From: Macrothele yani
Lineage: Eukaryota > Arthropoda > Arachnida > Araneae > Macrothelidae
DNA length: 64,000 bases
Direction: 5' to 3'
Assembly (NCBI GenBank): GCA_039090855.1
Contig: CM077013.1
Location: forward strand, 137,165,240 to 137,229,239
How positions within the stretch are numbered: position 1 is the first letter of the stretch; the number at the start of each line of letters is the position of its first letter. The notes under the pieces were generated by a model. The model was not told where the DNA came from. It did no database searches and worked only from the letters and a program-made list of their open reading frames with translations. Position numbers and translations under genes: made by a program. Positions 63,740-64,000 of the stretch are shown here, in pieces.

Positions 63740-64000
63740 AGTTGACGTTCTTCACGCGAAGTTTTATATTCTTTCGCTCAGCATTGACGGTTTTGTCCAA
63801 AACGAGTAACGGGCCCAAACCGAACCACGAAGAACAGTTACATACCATCACACTGGCTCTACCAAACTTTGTCAGGACGATGCAGTCCACAAGGCAGCTT
63901 CCTTCTTGCCTTCGTTACAGCCAGCAGCTATCATAGGACTGGTAGATTCTGTACCGTGACTTGTCAGTCCACATCATAGTTTATGATAGGTCGGCAGTTT
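63740..64000 (-). pseudogene. Tc1-like transposase fragment at the window edge
   Basis: The minus strand from the window end reads MMWTDKSRYRIYQSYDS, the first Asp block. It is followed across frames by KFGRASVMV, then SWFGLGPLLVLDKTVNAER. The last motif repeats the start of the fragment at 62765-63005 (KTINAE), so both belong to one split or duplicated gene. The N-terminus lies beyond 64000. Confidence 0.75.

Overview
This window reads as animal nuclear DNA that is AT-rich, intron-like and dominated by transposable elements. There is no operon structure, no Shine-Dalgarno spacing and no bacterial-type gene density. The mix of many Tc1-like elements, mariners, an RTE-type LINE ending in GAT repeats, a Penelope-like element, hAT remnants and tRNA-derived SINEs fits an arthropod genome. 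That assignment is an inference from element families; I cannot name the species. The only likely host gene is one 3' terminal coding exon on the minus strand (59354-59869). It resembles the C-terminal end of an ELOVL-type very-long-chain fatty acid elongase.

Layout. 0-6 kb: two Tc1-like pseudogenes, a mariner pseudogene and a bounded Tc1 copy (4548-5810). 6-12 kb: mostly unassigned DNA with a 277-bp palindromic MITE, tRNA-like repeats, RTE fragments, a hAT dimerisation-domain remnant and a 100-bp tandem array grown from RTE sequence. 12.8-17.1 kb: a nested complex, in which a TA-flanked DDE transposon carries a 5'-truncated Penelope element (RT plus GIY-YIG plus a hammerhead-like motif) and a hAT element with an 8-bp target duplication. 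17.2-20.2 kb and 37.4-39.3 kb: two oppositely oriented copies of one satellite-bearing repeat. Its ~150-bp monomers each carry a CTCF-like box, and both copies end in the same short inverted repeat. 21.9-30.1 kb: Tc1 elements nested with SINEs, plus a ~147-bp tandem array. 30.4-46.5 kb: five RTE copies (A-E), two of them tail to tail. 47-56 kb: more Tc1 elements, including one with an uninterrupted 343-residue transposase and matched terminal repeats (49109-50644). 56-58.5 kb: a SINE cluster and a 181-bp dimeric satellite with a mosaic SINE inside. 58.5-60 kb: the ELOVL-like exon. 60-64 kb: a mariner and Tc1 remnants, the last running off the window end.

The coding sequences are almost all self-replication genes of mobile elements: DDE/D transposases, an APE endonuclease plus reverse transcriptase, and a Penelope RT. 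They do not form a pathway. The SINE family (about 17 copies, called family A here) has its own tRNA-type promoter and an A-rich tail and would rely on a LINE for movement. Nearly all transposases are broken by frameshifts or stops. I found no toxin, CRISPR or viral system.
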